Of a stretch of 64,000 nt of DNA, positions 22,098 to 34,739 are shown one piece after another; within the stretch, counting starts at the first letter, position 1, and the number at the start of each line of letters is the position of its first letter. Both the position numbers and the translations under genes were made by a program. The notes beneath the pieces are model-generated. The model searched no databases, was not told where the DNA came from, and was given only the letters and a program-made list of their open reading frames with translations. The DNA comes from Aspidiotus rigidus (lineage: Eukaryota > Arthropoda > Insecta > Hemiptera > Diaspididae): NCBI GenBank assembly GCA_035079385.1, contig JAVHKY010000023.1:1116001-1180000 (forward strand), in the 5' to 3' direction.

Positions 22098-23739
22098 GGA
22101 CTGGAGCCGAGTTTGATTTCTTGTATTAAAAGAGTATGATTTAATCGCTCTTTAGAATTTAAAGAAAGTAAATCATAAAAAAAAAAAAAAAAAAAAAAGG
22201 AGGGTTGGAAAGAGGATGGCTACTGGGCCTTACCTCGAAGGAAAAACGGAGAAAATTAATTGAATTTAAATGTTGATGGAAGGAGGTAGGTCAGAGATAA
22301 ATTTGAAAATGTGTGAGAAAATTGAAGGGTTTTATGATGATAGGAGGTCGGTGGCTCTTTTGTATTCACGTTCATCACACCAGTTTAATGAGGAGACAGA
22401 CTCGAAAAAATTTATAGTAACTGGAACTTGGAAAAATTTTGCAGATAGGCAAGACAAAGAAATAATGAGGATAATGGGACATTAAAAATTTTCGACTTTT
22501 CCAAAACATAATCAATTTTAATTCAAAGTCGAAAATTTCTCTCGTGAAACAAATTCCCGCTCACTTCAAGTGATGTACTTAATGGAAAGAATCCCGCTGC
22601 GAATTTCCCGTCATGACTTTCTAAGAGGGTATGTCCTCAGATGTCACCATTGGCCCCGTCCGTCTTGAGGAATAGCTAGCTTAAACTTTAATATTCTTCA
22701 AACTGGACTTTTGATACTCTGGGAAGGGGTTCAGAAGAATCTTGACTCTCAAGCTGGGTGCATGAAGACTGGCACTTGGAAAGATGAGTACTCTCGAACT
22801 ATCTAAGGACTCGAAAAAGATTTCAATCTCAAAATTTCTGCGATGGGGGACTTGGAAAAAATTACAAGGTCTGAATCTCTACAAAGAAAGCGACAAAAAA
22901 AAAATAATGCTCAATAATTTTGAACTAGGTATGTAGAGGAAAAGTTCTGATTTCACCTTTGTCGAAGCAGTATTTGTTCCCGCGAACTTGGAATATAGCT
23001 TAAATAAATTACAAATTGCGAGGTTCATGAGCCAGAAGGTAAGAAGTTGATAAAGATTCTGACGTCATCAGGGGGTCTAGGAAAAATTACGAACAAGTAG
23101 ATGTGACATCGTCAAAAATATGGCGTCATCAATGACTTTGACCCAATTTAGGAATTCGCAGAAATGACTATTTTGAAGAAGGCTTGATATCAAAGTGACG
23201 AAATAAGATGGTGATTTCTTGCTCAGATCCCCACAGACTCACAAAAGTCTGGCCTGACGTCGAGAAAATTTAAAAGTTTGAGTAGGATGTGATATCATCA
23301 GCGTATGGCGTCGTCAATGGATTCAGAAAAAGGTGAACCGAGGAGTAGAAGCTTAGGCGATATAATGATCTATCTTGAGGAACCTGAAAAATGTCATTAG
23401 TACAAAGGAACAGTTCTTCACAATGAACTTATAAGTTTTCTTGACGTCACACCGGATTTTCGTGAGTCTCTCCTGTATGAGGATTTGAGCTAGAAATCAT
23501 CATCTGATGACGTCACTTTGATATCAAGCCCTTATTCATCTAGTCGTTCTATTTTCTTCCGTACAGGAAACTGAAGTTTGAGGTATTACAAATAACAATG
23601 AAGAAATAATTAGTTTTAAATCGTTTAACGTCGTTTTTTTCTAGCTGAAGGACTCACTCCTCTTGATAGCACGATACAAGACTAGAATACTGTAACTGAC
23701 GGGCTCACTCCCTCCGCTCTTTCCCCCCCTCCACGTGCC
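22098..23739. repeat. region with an A-run and M-type/TGACGTCA repeats
   Basis: An A-run lies at about 22178-22199. From about 22660 to 23540 the DNA has scattered GACTTGGAAA, CTCAAGCTG and GACGTCATC words (for example CTGACGTCATCAGG near 23059 and GATGACGTCACTTTG near 23508), as in the M minisatellite but more decayed. No gene recognised. Confidence 0.4.
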
Positions 23740-24655
23740 AGTATTTCTGAGTTTAGTGCAAGTCTAATTGTTAGCACTTTTTGCGTGATGTCAATGAAAA
23801 AGGTTGTAAGTTTGAGATGAATTTGAAGGAGAAGAAAAATAGGAAGTTATCCTCCTTAATGAATGAAAATGTTGATGTGGCTAAGGAAGGGGATAGTGAC
23901 GGTGTTTTCATTCAGAAATTCCATCCCCCCTCATGAATAATAGTCAGGTAGTATTTAATAGCGATGAAACAGCCCTCCTTGAGAAAGGTTTGAAACTTTC
24001 AAGAAGGATGAAACTTCGGCGAATGTTGTCGCGGATCTCGCAGTGAAAATTGGTCCTGATGGTCTTAATAGCCAAAAAGTCTGTGCCGAAATATTCCGCA
24101 ATAACCCCCTTCCTCGCATGAGTAACGAATCGGGAGGAGTGATCCAAGGTTTAAAAAGGAAGATTTAATCGTCAATAAGGCCGACAAGGGCAATGCTGTT
24201 GTGGTGATGGAGAAATCCGCCTCTGTTTCGAAGGTACACGAAGTGCTCCAGCAACGTAGTGCTAAAGAGAGTGAGAACTTTAGTTTCCCTAAGCATGTTA
24301 AAGAAATTAGGAGTCTCATCAACAATAATGACGCTATTATCAAAACTCTAGCCATGAAAAAAACCCTCCTTGTTCCTAACCCCACACCCCTCCTTTACGA
24401 GTTGCCTAAAGTGCATAAGAATAATACCGATACGACCCGTGGTCTCATTCATTTCCTCTCTTACCTACGTCCTTGCTAAATTCCTGGACCGTTGGTTTAA
24501 ACATCGCATTGATTTTGAATCTCCTCATTCGGTCTCAAACTCGCCTCTTTGAATGACGTTCTGAAGGGTGTAAATCTTCCCCCAGGCACGACCAACTGTT
24601 CGTTCGATGTTGTTGGTCTGTTCTCGAATATTCCTAAGGCTGCTTCTATCCAGTG
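23740..24655 (+). pseudogene. Penelope-like element, 5' part (interrupted copy)
   Basis: Recognisable pieces, in broken frames, of the N-terminal region and start of a Penelope-like reverse transcriptase: VVFNSDETALLEKG, LVIVNKADKGNAVVVMEKS-type block, PTPLLYELPKVHKNN, LAKFLDRWFK, PPGTTNCSFDVVGLFSNIPK (motif A with the first catalytic Asp). Stops and frameshifts occur near 23930, 24160, 24450 and 24550. Similarity stops abruptly after GCTTCTATCCAG, where an opposite-strand copy begins. The missing remainder resumes at 26406, so this is the front half of one element. Confidence 0.75.
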
Positions 24656-26405
24656 TACAAGGCCAAGCTCACAATTAAGAGGAATACTCCGACGTGGAGT
24701 AAACATGCAAACCGCAGAAAAAATGAAAATACGACGAGCGCTTTCGGTTAAACAACCATCTTAAAAGCCTGAAATGAAAACAACTGACGAACAAAAGAGA
24801 AGAACGAGGTATTAAGATCGTCCAAACGAGAAATCACGGTGTGAGTCATAAACCAGTTCGATCAAGCCATCTTCCGGAATGTACGAATTGAGTACAGTGA
24901 TACCGTCAGTCTTGAGATGACGAATTATCTCTATATTCTCGAGGGCGATACGCTTACGGTAGGAATTCTCCTTATGGAGGAGCTTTTCGGATCCCTCGCG
25001 GAAGCTGTGGCCACTGTTTATTAAGTGATCGGCGAAAGCTGACTCCCCCAAGTGTCCCTTCTTCCAAGACTTCAGGTGCTCAGCTACTCGAACTTTCATT
25101 TGGCGGCTGGTCTCACCAATATAAAAGCCTCCACAATCCTCACACTCCAACTTATACACACCACTCCTCTCATCAACAGGTATGGGGTCCTTCAGTCTCA
25201 CAAACAACCTCTTGACTGTGGTAGGGTTGTAAAACGCGGGTCTGAAGCCAAACGGGCGAAGGGCCCGACCCAATTGCTGGGAGAACTTCCCCAAGAAAGG
25301 GAGACTGATCCAACGCAAACGGCGATCACGGATCGTGTCTCGGGGGAGGGAGGTGGTGGAATCCAGGAGGCCCCTCGTAACTTTCCTCCGAACCATCACG
25401 TCAACATCGACATTGACCCCATTCACTCTGGCCAGGTGTTTTATTGTGATTAACTCTTTCTTGAAGGCAGACTGACTCAAAGGAATACGAGTCAGTCTGT
25501 GAACTAGGCTATGAAAAGCAGCCATCTTGTGAGCAACAGGACCGAACGAACCACCGTGGACTAAAACATCGGTCGTAGTATCTTTCCTGTAAATTCCAAA
25601 CTTATGGATACCGTCTATTATAGAGATCGATAAATCCAAAAAGTTAATGGAAAATACCCCTATTTCCAACGTAAATTTGATGGAAGGGTACCAGGAATTG
25701 AGATACCTCAGAAACTCACCAAGGAGATCTGGGTGACCAGTCCAGGTACATAGAACGTCATCAACGTACCTGTGCCAATAATGAATATGATTAAGTAACA
25801 CCTGGTTCGAGGAAAAGAGGTCAAGTTCAAACTTAGACATGAAGATTTCGGATATGAGAGAGCCTAGTGGTGATCCAATGGGGATCCCTACTTCGTCAGG
25901 GAACTCGAAAAATTTCCCTTCAAATTTGCAGTAGTTAGGGGACCAGCAAGTATTAAGAAGATCGAAGAATTCGTGAAGCTCATTATGAGGAATGTTGGCT
26001 TTGACGAGTAGCTCACCCATACGCTGGATAGTAGCAGCCTTAGGAATATTCGGGAACAAACCAACAACATCAAACGAGCAGATGGTCGTTCCCGGGGAAG
26101 GCTTACATCCTTGAGGACGTCAGTTAAAGAGGCCGAATTCAAGACCGAATGAGGGGATTCAAAATCAATACGATTTTTGAACCAACGGTCAAGGAATTTT
26201 GCAAGGAGTTAGGTAGGAGAGGAGACGAAAGAAACAACGGGTCTCATCGGGGTATTATTCTTATGCACTTTAGGCAGCCCGTACAAGAGGGGGGGTGTGG
26301 GGTTAGGAACAAGGAGGGCTTTTTTCAAAGCATTTGAAGGAACGGATTCGTTTAACTCACAATTAACTTCAAGAATTTTTCGATCTCTTAAATACCTGTT
26401 GGTCG
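24656..26405 (-). mobile_element. Penelope-like element inserted in another copy
   Basis: Minus strand. A 5'-truncated Penelope-like element with most of its reverse transcriptase, a GIY-YIG endonuclease and about 155 bp of 3' UTR (24656-24811). It sits between the two halves of a plus-strand copy (23740-24655 and 26406-27612). Compared with the intact order, about 84 bp of the target are missing at the junction, so insertion came with a small deletion. Confidence 0.78.
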
Positions 26406-26409
26406 CCAA
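24812..26409 (-). pseudogene. Penelope-like reverse transcriptase/GIY-YIG endonuclease, one frameshift
   Basis: The main frame (26059-24812, about 415 residues, stop TAA at 24814-24812) carries RT motif B (GIPIGSPLGSLISE), motif C RYVDD, FLDLSI, then a GIY-YIG nuclease: GVYKLECEDCGGFYIGETSRQ-type core with Tyr, Tyr-Ile-Gly and Arg, later GHLGESAFADHLINSGHSF. The upstream part (26409-26090) lies in another frame and contains PPLLYGLPKVHKNNTPMRPVVSF. A frameshift near 26050-26100, just before motif A, separates them. It prefers reverse transcription of its own RNA with nicking by GIY-YIG, as known for this retroelement class; here it is probably inactive. Confidence 0.85.
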
Positions 26410-27612
26410 ACTATGGTAAATTTGAAGGAAAATTTTTCGAGTTCCCTGATGAAGTAGGGCTCCCTATTGGATCACCTTTAGGCTCCCTCAACTCCGAAAT
26501 ATTCATATCCAAGTTTGAACTTGACCTCTTTTCCTCGAACTAGGTGTTACTTGATCATATTCACTTTTGGCGCAGGTACGTTGAGAACATTTTATGCACG
26601 TCGACTGGTCCTCCAGATCTCCTTGGTGAGTTTCTGAACTATCTCAATTCCTGTTACCCTTCCATAAAATTTACTTTGGAAATAAATGGATCTTCCATTA
26701 ACTTTTCGGATTTATCGATCTCTGTAAAAGACGGTTTCCATGAGTTTGGAATATACAGGAAAGATACTACGACCGATGTTTTAGTCCACGGAGCGTCATT
26801 CTATCCTTTTGCTCATAAGATAGCTGCTTTTAATAGCCTAGTTCCAGACTGACTCGTATTCCCTTGAGTCTGGCTACCTTCAAAAAAGAATTATTGACAA
26901 TAAAACAACTGGCCAGAGTAAATGGGGTCAATGTCGTCGTTGACGTGATGATTCCACCACCTCCCTCCCCCGAGACAAGGTCCTTCATCGTCGTATGCGT
27001 TGGACCACCCTTTCCTGGGGAAGTTCTTCCTCCAATTGTGTCGCGTCGGGCCCTCCGCCCGTTCTGTTTCAGACCAGCTTTTTACAACCTTAGCACTATT
27101 AAAGGGTTGTTTGTGAGACTGAAGGACCTATACCCGTTGAGGAGAGGAGCGGTGTTTATAAGATGGAATGCAGGGATTGTAGAGGCTTCTATATTGGTGA
27201 GACCAGCCGCCAGATGAAGGTGAGAGTAGCTGAGCACTTGATTTCTTGGAATAAGGGACACTTCCATTTAGTCAATAGCGGCCACAGTTTCCGTGAGGGA
27301 TCGGAAAGGCTCCTTCATAAGGAGCATTCCTACCGCAAACGTATTGCCCTTGAACACGTAGAGACAATTTTTCACCTCAAGACGAATGACATTACTGTAC
27401 TAAACTCGTACATTCTTGATCGAACTTCTTTACTCCTCGTATGATTCACGCCGCGACTTCTCGTTTGCCCAGTCTTAATATTCTGCTTCTCTCCTCCGTC
27501 TTGTCAGTTGCTTCATTTCGGCCCCGAGGATGGTTTGTTCACCGAAAACGCTCCACGTTTAATTTTTCTGCGGTTTTTGCATTTTTCACTCTCCCTTTTC
27601 AGTATTCTTTTT
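26406..27612 (+). pseudogene. Penelope-like element, 3' part (rear half of the interrupted copy)
   Basis: It starts at PNYGKFEGKFFEFPDEVG just before RT motif B and continues through FWRRYVEN, where YVDD has decayed to YVEN so two catalytic Asp are not preserved. After frameshifts near 26850, 26950-27000 and 27160 it has the GIY-YIG segment CRDCRGFYIGETSRQMKVRV. A stop interrupts after FELDLFSSN. The 3' UTR to about 27612 includes a hairpin before GAAA (27532-27547). Together with 23740-24655 it forms one old copy, older than the insertion that divides it. Confidence 0.78.
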
Positions 27613-30363
27613 TTCGCCCTTAACAATGAATTTGAAGTTCTTTTAAGTCATTCACTATTAAAAATTTCAATTTTCCCGTGTATCTACATGAAGAACGCTT
27701 GAACTTACAAGGAAATGCGGGAACAAATTCATAGTTACCCTCCTCAAGCTAGCACGAGAAGGTGCGTTTTGGCTCGCGGTGACCCGCGATCAACTAATTG
27801 TGTTTTACCCTAGTTAACCCAACCTACTCCCCATACGACTCTGCTTCAACCAGTAGAAAAATAGAATTTTTTCTCTGCATAGTTCAAAGCTATGAGTATA
27901 ATTATCTATCCAATTTTTTTGACGTCTTCTGAATCACTACTCAAGAAAGAGAAGGGAGTTAATTACAGAGGGAAGAATTAGGTGAAACATAAATTTGTGA
28001 CAAGCCAAGCAGCACCTGTTGCCCCTACAGACGATGCAATAGCCGTTAATTTATTTCTTTTTGCATCTTATTCTTACCTAGCTGTAAACATTTGTCGATA
28101 AAGCCTGAAAAACTGAGGAGTGAGGGGTTCAGCGACATGAAAGAAAAGCTCAAAGAGGTTTCTTAATAACAGTAGACCACACAACTCGATCACATAATGT
28201 AGTGTATTGGATGAAAAATTGAACAGAAACAGATCACATATAGGAAAGTTTACGGCGAATTATTTCTCTCAAAGCAGTAGCTATAGTCGAGCCCCGCGGA
28301 AAACGATACTTTCTTGTAAAGATAGGATGCGTGATAAGAACTTCGCGAATTGCGGTTTCACTGATTGGTATTTCTTAAGCTTGTGAGAAAGATTATGTAA
28401 TTCTTCAACTTGTTTCAGTTGAGTTAAATATTACCGAGAAAGTGAAGCGATAAAAAGCACGTGCGTTGATTTTGGTTTATGGTCGTAGACGGTATTGAAA
28501 TTGAATGCGAAAATTCACTGTCAGTGTATGTCTGTTGTGCCATTTTTCAGCCACCGCAAAATACGTACCTAACTTCAAGAATTGTGAAGGAGCTTGTAAG
28601 TTTTTTTCTCTTCGTCTTCGAATTAAATACACATAAATAACCGGAAAAATGTGATTAAATCTATTAAACATATTATGTACACTCGAAACATCAAGCTCTG
28701 GCGAAAAAACTGTATTACGTAATAGGGTCTTTGGCTCAGGATAAGAGACTTATCTTATTATTGTTCTTTCTGTTGCATTTTGATAAAATATAATAGCCTA
28801 ATTCTCCCTCCCGGAATTCAGTCAAAATTTCTGAATTTGTACGGTCGTAATTCCTAAATATTTTCTCTAATACGAGTAGAAGAATACAACACAATTTCAA
28901 TGTCATCGTCGAAAATAACTGATAGTTTTAAAGCGATCTTCACACTTCGGCGAATCGTGTAATTGGTTTCAAAACAAATATTTTGAATCTTTTCACGTCC
29001 ATACCGTAGTAGCGCGTAAGGATTCGGTTATAAAAATACAAAATTATTTGAAATTTCACGATGCAGAAAAATAAAAAGTGATAGACTTAGGTGCGCTATT
29101 GCTAACTGGCTCTTTAAAGACCAGAAGTGCGGGTACATCTTATCTAGAAATAGCCTATGTCGCTGTTTTTGTCCTGCAGAAAAAGAGGTGCTTACAACAA
29201 TATAGGCCTAATACGTAAACAATAGACCATGATATCTGTTTAGCAATGTTCAGTACCCTTGCTTGTCGTATTACTTTTGACGTATATTTCAGCCTCTAAA
29301 ATTTTTCACATCCTTTTTTCCGCTAGACTTTGATGAATTTAGTAAAACGTGATCGTCAGGGTTGTTAAAATTAGAATATGAAAATTATGGTATATTAATT
29401 CGCACTCGCGTATATAGAATTATATTTTTCAATATATTTTGACTCTTCGAGCGCTCATCACTTCGGCAGTCGAGTTGAAAGAATAGTGAAATAATTGAGC
29501 AGAATGAGTATAGATGTGATAATGTGTCAACTAGAGCTAATCGATTCAACCGCGAGCACGCTAATTTAAAGCGTAGAATTCAGCATTTTGCACCTTTGTC
29601 TCTTGTTTGTCGGACGAGCGTCTTAATTTTTTTCCCTCAGTCATTATACGAGTACACCGCAAAAATCGCAAATAAACCTACGAGAATGTTTACATTTTAG
29701 TCCAGGAATAAATACGCTGAAAAATTTTCAAGACGAAAATTAACTTGCAACCATTTACGAAAGAAACAAATTGTGAAGGTGATTTTAAATTGTTACCAAT
29801 TGAGATTATTTTTCCATTTGTAATACCAACAATACCTTCTTATGCAACAATAGTTTGAGAAATACGTTCGTACAATCAGAAAGAGGAACAGAAACTATTA
29901 AGGATTAGAAATTATTACGTAAGTAATCAAGAAATACAGGAAAAGCCAGGACAGTATCTATTTGACAAACTTCTGTAAATAACGGGAATCAAGGGAAATG
30001 GAGAAGAGACAACGGAAAACCCAGTCGGGTCTGAACTTGGGATGGCTTCCATCGTTGTGAACGTCCGCATTTCCAATTCATTTTACCAGAGGAGACCCAA
30101 TTATTGTGGGAGGTATTTAGATCGAAACTTCAGTCATCTATCCAAAAATTTGCTGTTTGAAAAAGAGAAGACAAGAACGTGGAGAATTTGAATGGAAATT
30201 TTCAGGTCAAAGTTTACTAGGAAGATAAGAATTCGAAAAACATCTGGATATTTGCACTAAATACACTGAAGAATTTCGAAATGTTAAGCAGTATGGATAG
30301 GAAGGGCAGGCTATATACCACCTAGAAGCGTGCTGCAGTATTTCCTCCCCGATTATATTCAGG
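27613..30363. other. intronic sequence, nothing recognised
   Basis: Short open frames only. No terminal repeats, tandem arrays or RNA genes were found by reading either strand. Confidence 0.4.
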
Positions 30364-30371
30364 GACTAGAT

Positions 30372-30841
30372 CAGTGCTTTTCAACCAGAGGTCCGCGAAA
30401 GGTAGCAGGTTTTAATAAATTTAACGGGAATGAATCTATGAAGTAAAAAGGCAGCAGATGAATGATATTAATTATCACGATCTTGGAAGAATGGCACTTC
30501 GTCATTTCCTCCCGTTTCCGACAACTTAATAATATCTTCGTGAACTCGGATTTCCTGCCTTGACAGCTATCAAATCAAAACATCGAAATTGCCTCGCGTG
30601 GCACTTTCTGCACACTAGAACCGGACTGGGAAAACCTATTATCATCTTACCAACAGCAAATTTCACACAAACCTTTTTTTTTTGAGTATGTATTTATATT
30701 GTATGAGTTTCCATTTTGAACTTTTTATCGAATTAATAAAATTTTTTTCATGCACCGTATGATTCGTAAAGAAATGATGGTCATTAAAAATATTTTCAAA
30801 AAATTAGCGGTCCACGGCTTCTGAAAGGTTGAAAAGCACTG
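30372..30841. mobile_element. 470-bp hAT-type MITE with perfect 8-bp target duplication
   Basis: The terminal inverted repeats CAGTGCTTTTCAACC and GGTTGAAAAGCACTG are perfect for 15 bp, with further similarity (GGTCCGCG against CGTGGACC). The element is flanked by GACTAGAT at 30364-30371 and 30842-30849. CAG-type ends with an 8-bp duplication are diagnostic of hAT. There is no transposase frame, so it moved in trans. Confidence 0.93.
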
Positions 30842-31199
30842 GACTAGATAATACCTATCTTAATAAAGGATTTTAGTTTAGTCCAGGTGATTTTTTCTAT
30901 GACTTTGTTTGGCTTTTGGTGACCTTGAACAAGATAATTTTGAACCATGAAGGAATATAGAGAAAATTTTGAGGTGTAATATGTAACCCTTATAAAATAC
31001 CGGAGCGCCTGCCCCATCGAGAATACAACCTAACGTACACCAAAAAGCCACTTACGTCAGTCTGATCTTGAAAAATCTCTCTGCTGAGTCAACTCCGCCT
31101 TTCTATTGAACTTCTTGTAAAAGTTTTTTTAAAACTCGTTTACGCCTATGCGACCTACCTAACTTTGCGGTCACGTACGTCATTTGCGTTGACTATTCC

Positions 31200-31960
31200 T
31201 TCAAACAATGCGGGGAATTGACCAGACCTTCAGTTATTCTCTCATCTTGACACCAACACAGGGCCTTGCCCCAGTAGTCACACTGGTAGAACTTTCTGAT
31301 CATTTTCCCTTTACTAACTACGTAATGTCGAGTCCCCATCAGCCGCCCAATAGCGGCCTGATGGCTACAGGTTCAGCAATCCTACGATTGCCCCGCAGTG
31401 TCCACTTTAGTGGGGCAGAACCGAGTCCACTAGCACCTTATCTGGGGCGGCCAACCCCAGCCTCGGATTTGTGCGACAAGGCCCCTGGCACCTAACTCAG
31501 CCGATACCACTTAACCTGACTAGCCGATACCAATCACCGCACAAACCCCATTACATGAGACTCTGTGATGACGCCCCGTCCCTACCATGAAGTCCATCCC
31601 ATGGCCTTTTGACCTCAAGGGTCCCAGCCCCTGCTCGGGCTTCCACTGGAGGATGCAGCTCCAGTGCTCATCAGGAGAACAGACTGTTCCCCTGACCACT
31701 AACAAGACTCGCATTACCTATTCTACCCTTAGGTCAGCTCGGTCCATCGGCTACCTCGGGTCTCAGTTAACTATCCAGGTCCTAGACTTAACGGACCCTC
31801 CAGGACCGCCCTGAACCGACGATAAGCCTTCCCACCGCCGTCACCTAGGACACCAGACGTCAGCAAACCATACAGCCGTAGACCACCTTGAGCCGCACTC
31901 AGTTGTAACCACAAATCCTATTTGCCATCCGCCTCGACTGATTCCTTCTCGTGTGCGTGC
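31200..31960. other. G+C-rich block of unknown origin
   Basis: The composition changes sharply from A+T-rich to G+C-rich, with frames open for 60-95 codons on both strands (for example 31208-31495 plus, 31520-31714 minus). Words such as CCGATACCA repeat at short range (31503 and 31525). No domain is recognised in any frame. It looks like part of an untranslated region or terminal repeat of a retroelement, or foreign DNA. I cannot decide between these. Confidence 0.4.
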
Positions 31961-32292
31961 CGCAAGACATAACACTAAGATAATCTTATATTGAAGTATC
32001 CCTAACTGATAGCAGACGAATGTAAATTACAAATATACTCAGTGAACCACTCACCAATACAATATCAAAAGCTCGATATGTATAATATCCACAATAAGAG
32101 TCCAAACACAACCACAATAACTACCGATACCAACAATCAACAAAACTTCGACGCAATAGAAATATATCGACGCTTAATACTCCGACAAACGACTGTGATT
32201 CCACCTAAAACAGTAGTTTGAAACCTACCCTTGTCGACCGCGCGTAGTTTCGTCCGGTGGCGTCCCTGGACCCGGCTACCCGCGCCAGTCTA

Positions 32293-34255
32293 TCTCTATA
32301 TTATAAGAGAGTCATTGTCGCCTTTTCACGTCGAAACTACGGAACCAAACGACATGAAAGTCAGCATGATGAAAGTCGATACCTCCTAAAGTGTTTATAT
32401 CGTAGTGAAATTGTGAAAAGTGTTTTCGGTAATCTGTAATTGAGCTTTAAAAGACGTTTTGCGTTAGTGTGTATGTGTGAGTACGTATATATTCACTTCG
32501 CTTATCGGTTACCCTAGCGCAACACAATACATCGTTATCAGTGCCAAAGCAACCACATTCGCTCTGTTCGTTTATACGTCCGGTGTACACATTTTTACAC
32601 TTTACCTAAAAAATTGTTACGCCGATACTTGAGAAAATGCCCACTTTCTTCGAGATTTCAGCGTTCCCCCGTCCAGTATGACGCAACATCATGTAATTGG
32701 AATTTGAGATGCGTGTGTTTATGTGTGAGTGCATTCTGATTCTGTACTTCCTGCCTTTTATCAAAGCCTGTATCAGTTGTGTTTTTATTTCTATTAAACG
32801 AGCACCGAGAATCAGCATAGTGATACAAGTATTTTATTATCTTTAATCGGGTTTTTATGTCCCCGGTTTAACTCATCGAATTCTGAATTTATCGAGTTGT
32901 ACTCTTCAGTGCAGGTCGGTATCATTCGTGTCTAGAAGGTTCTAGCGTCAAAATTTTTCAAAAAATTTCATTAGCGCGGCTTTAATCGAGTTCTTAAGTT
33001 TTAAGGCACAGCTGGACGTATGAAGCATGTTTTCACTTAATATGCCTGTACTTTCCTTCCAAGCATGAACGTGAAGTTTTTGTATGCGTAATGCATGTAC
33101 AGACCTGTTCGTGTATTGTAGTTTGTAACAAAGTCTCTACCAAATTCCTGTCAGTGTTTTCTTAGTGGGGCAAAATGAAAGAAGTTCGATCTTAATGCAG
33201 TAAAAATAGCAAGACGTAAGAAATCTAATCTTAGTCCACATTCGTTTGCTGTCGAAAAGAAGAGAAGTCAAGGGATAATGATAAGTGGTTTTCTTATAAC
33301 GGTAATGTTGATTAAAAACTAAAAAGTTGTATTGGCAATATGAACGTCGTTTGCTTATTTAAAGATGAAAGTTTGAAATTAGGTGAGCTACCGACGCTTC
33401 CTGATGTATTTAATTTTTGCAGCAGAATTTTGCTAAAGAAGAGAAAAAGTCTTATTGTGCAAAGCAATTTATTGTGGGTGAGATTTTTTCGCACGAAATA
33501 AAAAGTCAAATATCACGAAAAAACAAAGACTATAAGCGGTTGAGAATAATTTCACAAAAAAAATTAAAAAATCAACATGAAAAAAATGCATTAACGAAGA
33601 AACAAAAAAATCACAAAAAATTGAAACTTTTGACCGAAAAATTAAAAGCATTGAAAAATTATAAAGAAAACATTTTTTGGTCTATTTCACATTGATAATA
33701 ATAAATCATTATTTTCATATTAAGAACTTTTCTTTTAATGAAGATGGAATGAAAAATTGAATTCCAAATCTGACTAAAACGAAATCATCGGTAGACCTTA
33801 ACAGAAAGAAATTCGGATCTCTTGAGTACTAAATCTCAGTGAGAAAAAAAGCTTCAGATCTTTTGGGTTCCAGATCATGACAGGAAAAGAGAAACTGTAG
33901 ATTGAATTCAGGGACTACGAGTATTGAAAATATCCCCCGTAATTACCGGAAAAAAAAAAAAAAAAAAAAAAGGAATGATCGAAATTATTAAAAAAAAAAA
34001 AAATTTGAATGATGAATTTCAAAGATGCAAGAAATCTTCAAGTAGCTACTGAAATAGTAATTCGTGGCGAAAACAAACGATATTGGAACTCGCTTCTGTT
34101 TTTCTATAATATTGATTTCTGTTTTGTTTTTGTTTCCAATTTTCTTTTTCAGTTATTAAAGTTAATTCCTGTAACAGTCATTTAGTACTTATTCTGAACA
34201 GATACACGCTTATGTCGCTACAATGTGCCGCCCGAAGGGCGGGTAATTCAGCTAG
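32293..34255 (+). mobile_element. Helitron-like element (non-autonomous)
   Basis: The left end reads A/TCTCTATATTATAAGAGAGT, a typical Helitron 5'-TC start with a TATA-rich lead. The right end has the short G+C-rich hairpin CCGCCCGAAGGGCGG (about 34229-34243), eight bases later CAGCTAG, then T. Helitrons characteristically begin TC, end CTRR after such a hairpin, and insert between A and T, as here (A at 32292, T at 34256). No Rep/helicase frame is visible. The ends were recognised by pattern only, and the 2-kb span assumes they belong together. Confidence 0.6.
33417..33695 (+). CDS. Lys-rich open frame inside the Helitron-like element, hypothetical
   Basis: A frame without an ATG start runs 92 codons to a TGA and is very rich in Lys, Asn and Gln (for example KKLKNQHEKN, then LKLLTEKLKALKNYKEN), with a coiled-coil look. 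An acceptor-like TTTTTGCAG precedes it. It could be a decayed captured exon, and the Lys-rich Leu-spaced region recalls the segment after THAP domains in P-element-type proteins, but that is weak. A-rich DNA easily produces such frames. Confidence 0.15.
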   Translation: MQQNFAKEEKKSYCAKQFIVGEIFSHEIKSQISRKNKDYKRLRIISQKKLKNQHEKNALTKKQKNHKKLKLLTEKLKALKNYKENIFWSISH

Positions 34256-34739
34256 TTTTTTATAATCCCATACAGGATTTTTTCTACATGCGTTAGAGAT
34301 CGTTGCCTGTAGAACGACACAATCATCGCTCAATTACAATGGTAAGCGTCGAAAGTGCAGTCAGCTCGTCTAAACCTAGGCACATGTGTTTGTCGTAAAA
34401 CCTTTCCTTCCTTTCTTTTCAAGAATGAGAAATCTCGCGACTATTTATAGATGTTCTCTTCACACTGACGTGACCGATGAACACCTAATAATTTTAGTAC
34501 GTTTCCAATACATGCTACAGTTTAAACAGCCGGACATTTACTCACCGAAAAAAATATATGCAGTGTTTACAAATAGATTCTGCGAGCACATTAATATTCA
34601 AAAACGAGGAACTCATTTTGATTTCAACAGTCGACTAAGATCGGTTGTTTGTAAAATTCCCAATTTTTTCGAGAACTACTTCTCTTCTTTTCGTTCGAAA
34701 GTCAAATATTTACAAGAACTCTAAACTAGGTCTGAGGCC
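34256..34739. other. unassigned stretch with a 112-codon open frame
   Basis: A plus-strand frame at 34386-34724 is open for 112 codons (MFVVKPFLPFFSRMRNLATI start) with balanced composition but no recognised domain, and without clear splice sites. It is likely fortuitous; listed so it is not lost. Confidence 0.2.

Noticed and set aside
25052..25453. 133-codon plus-strand frame
   Set aside because: It is the antisense shadow of the Penelope-like ORF at 26059-24812.
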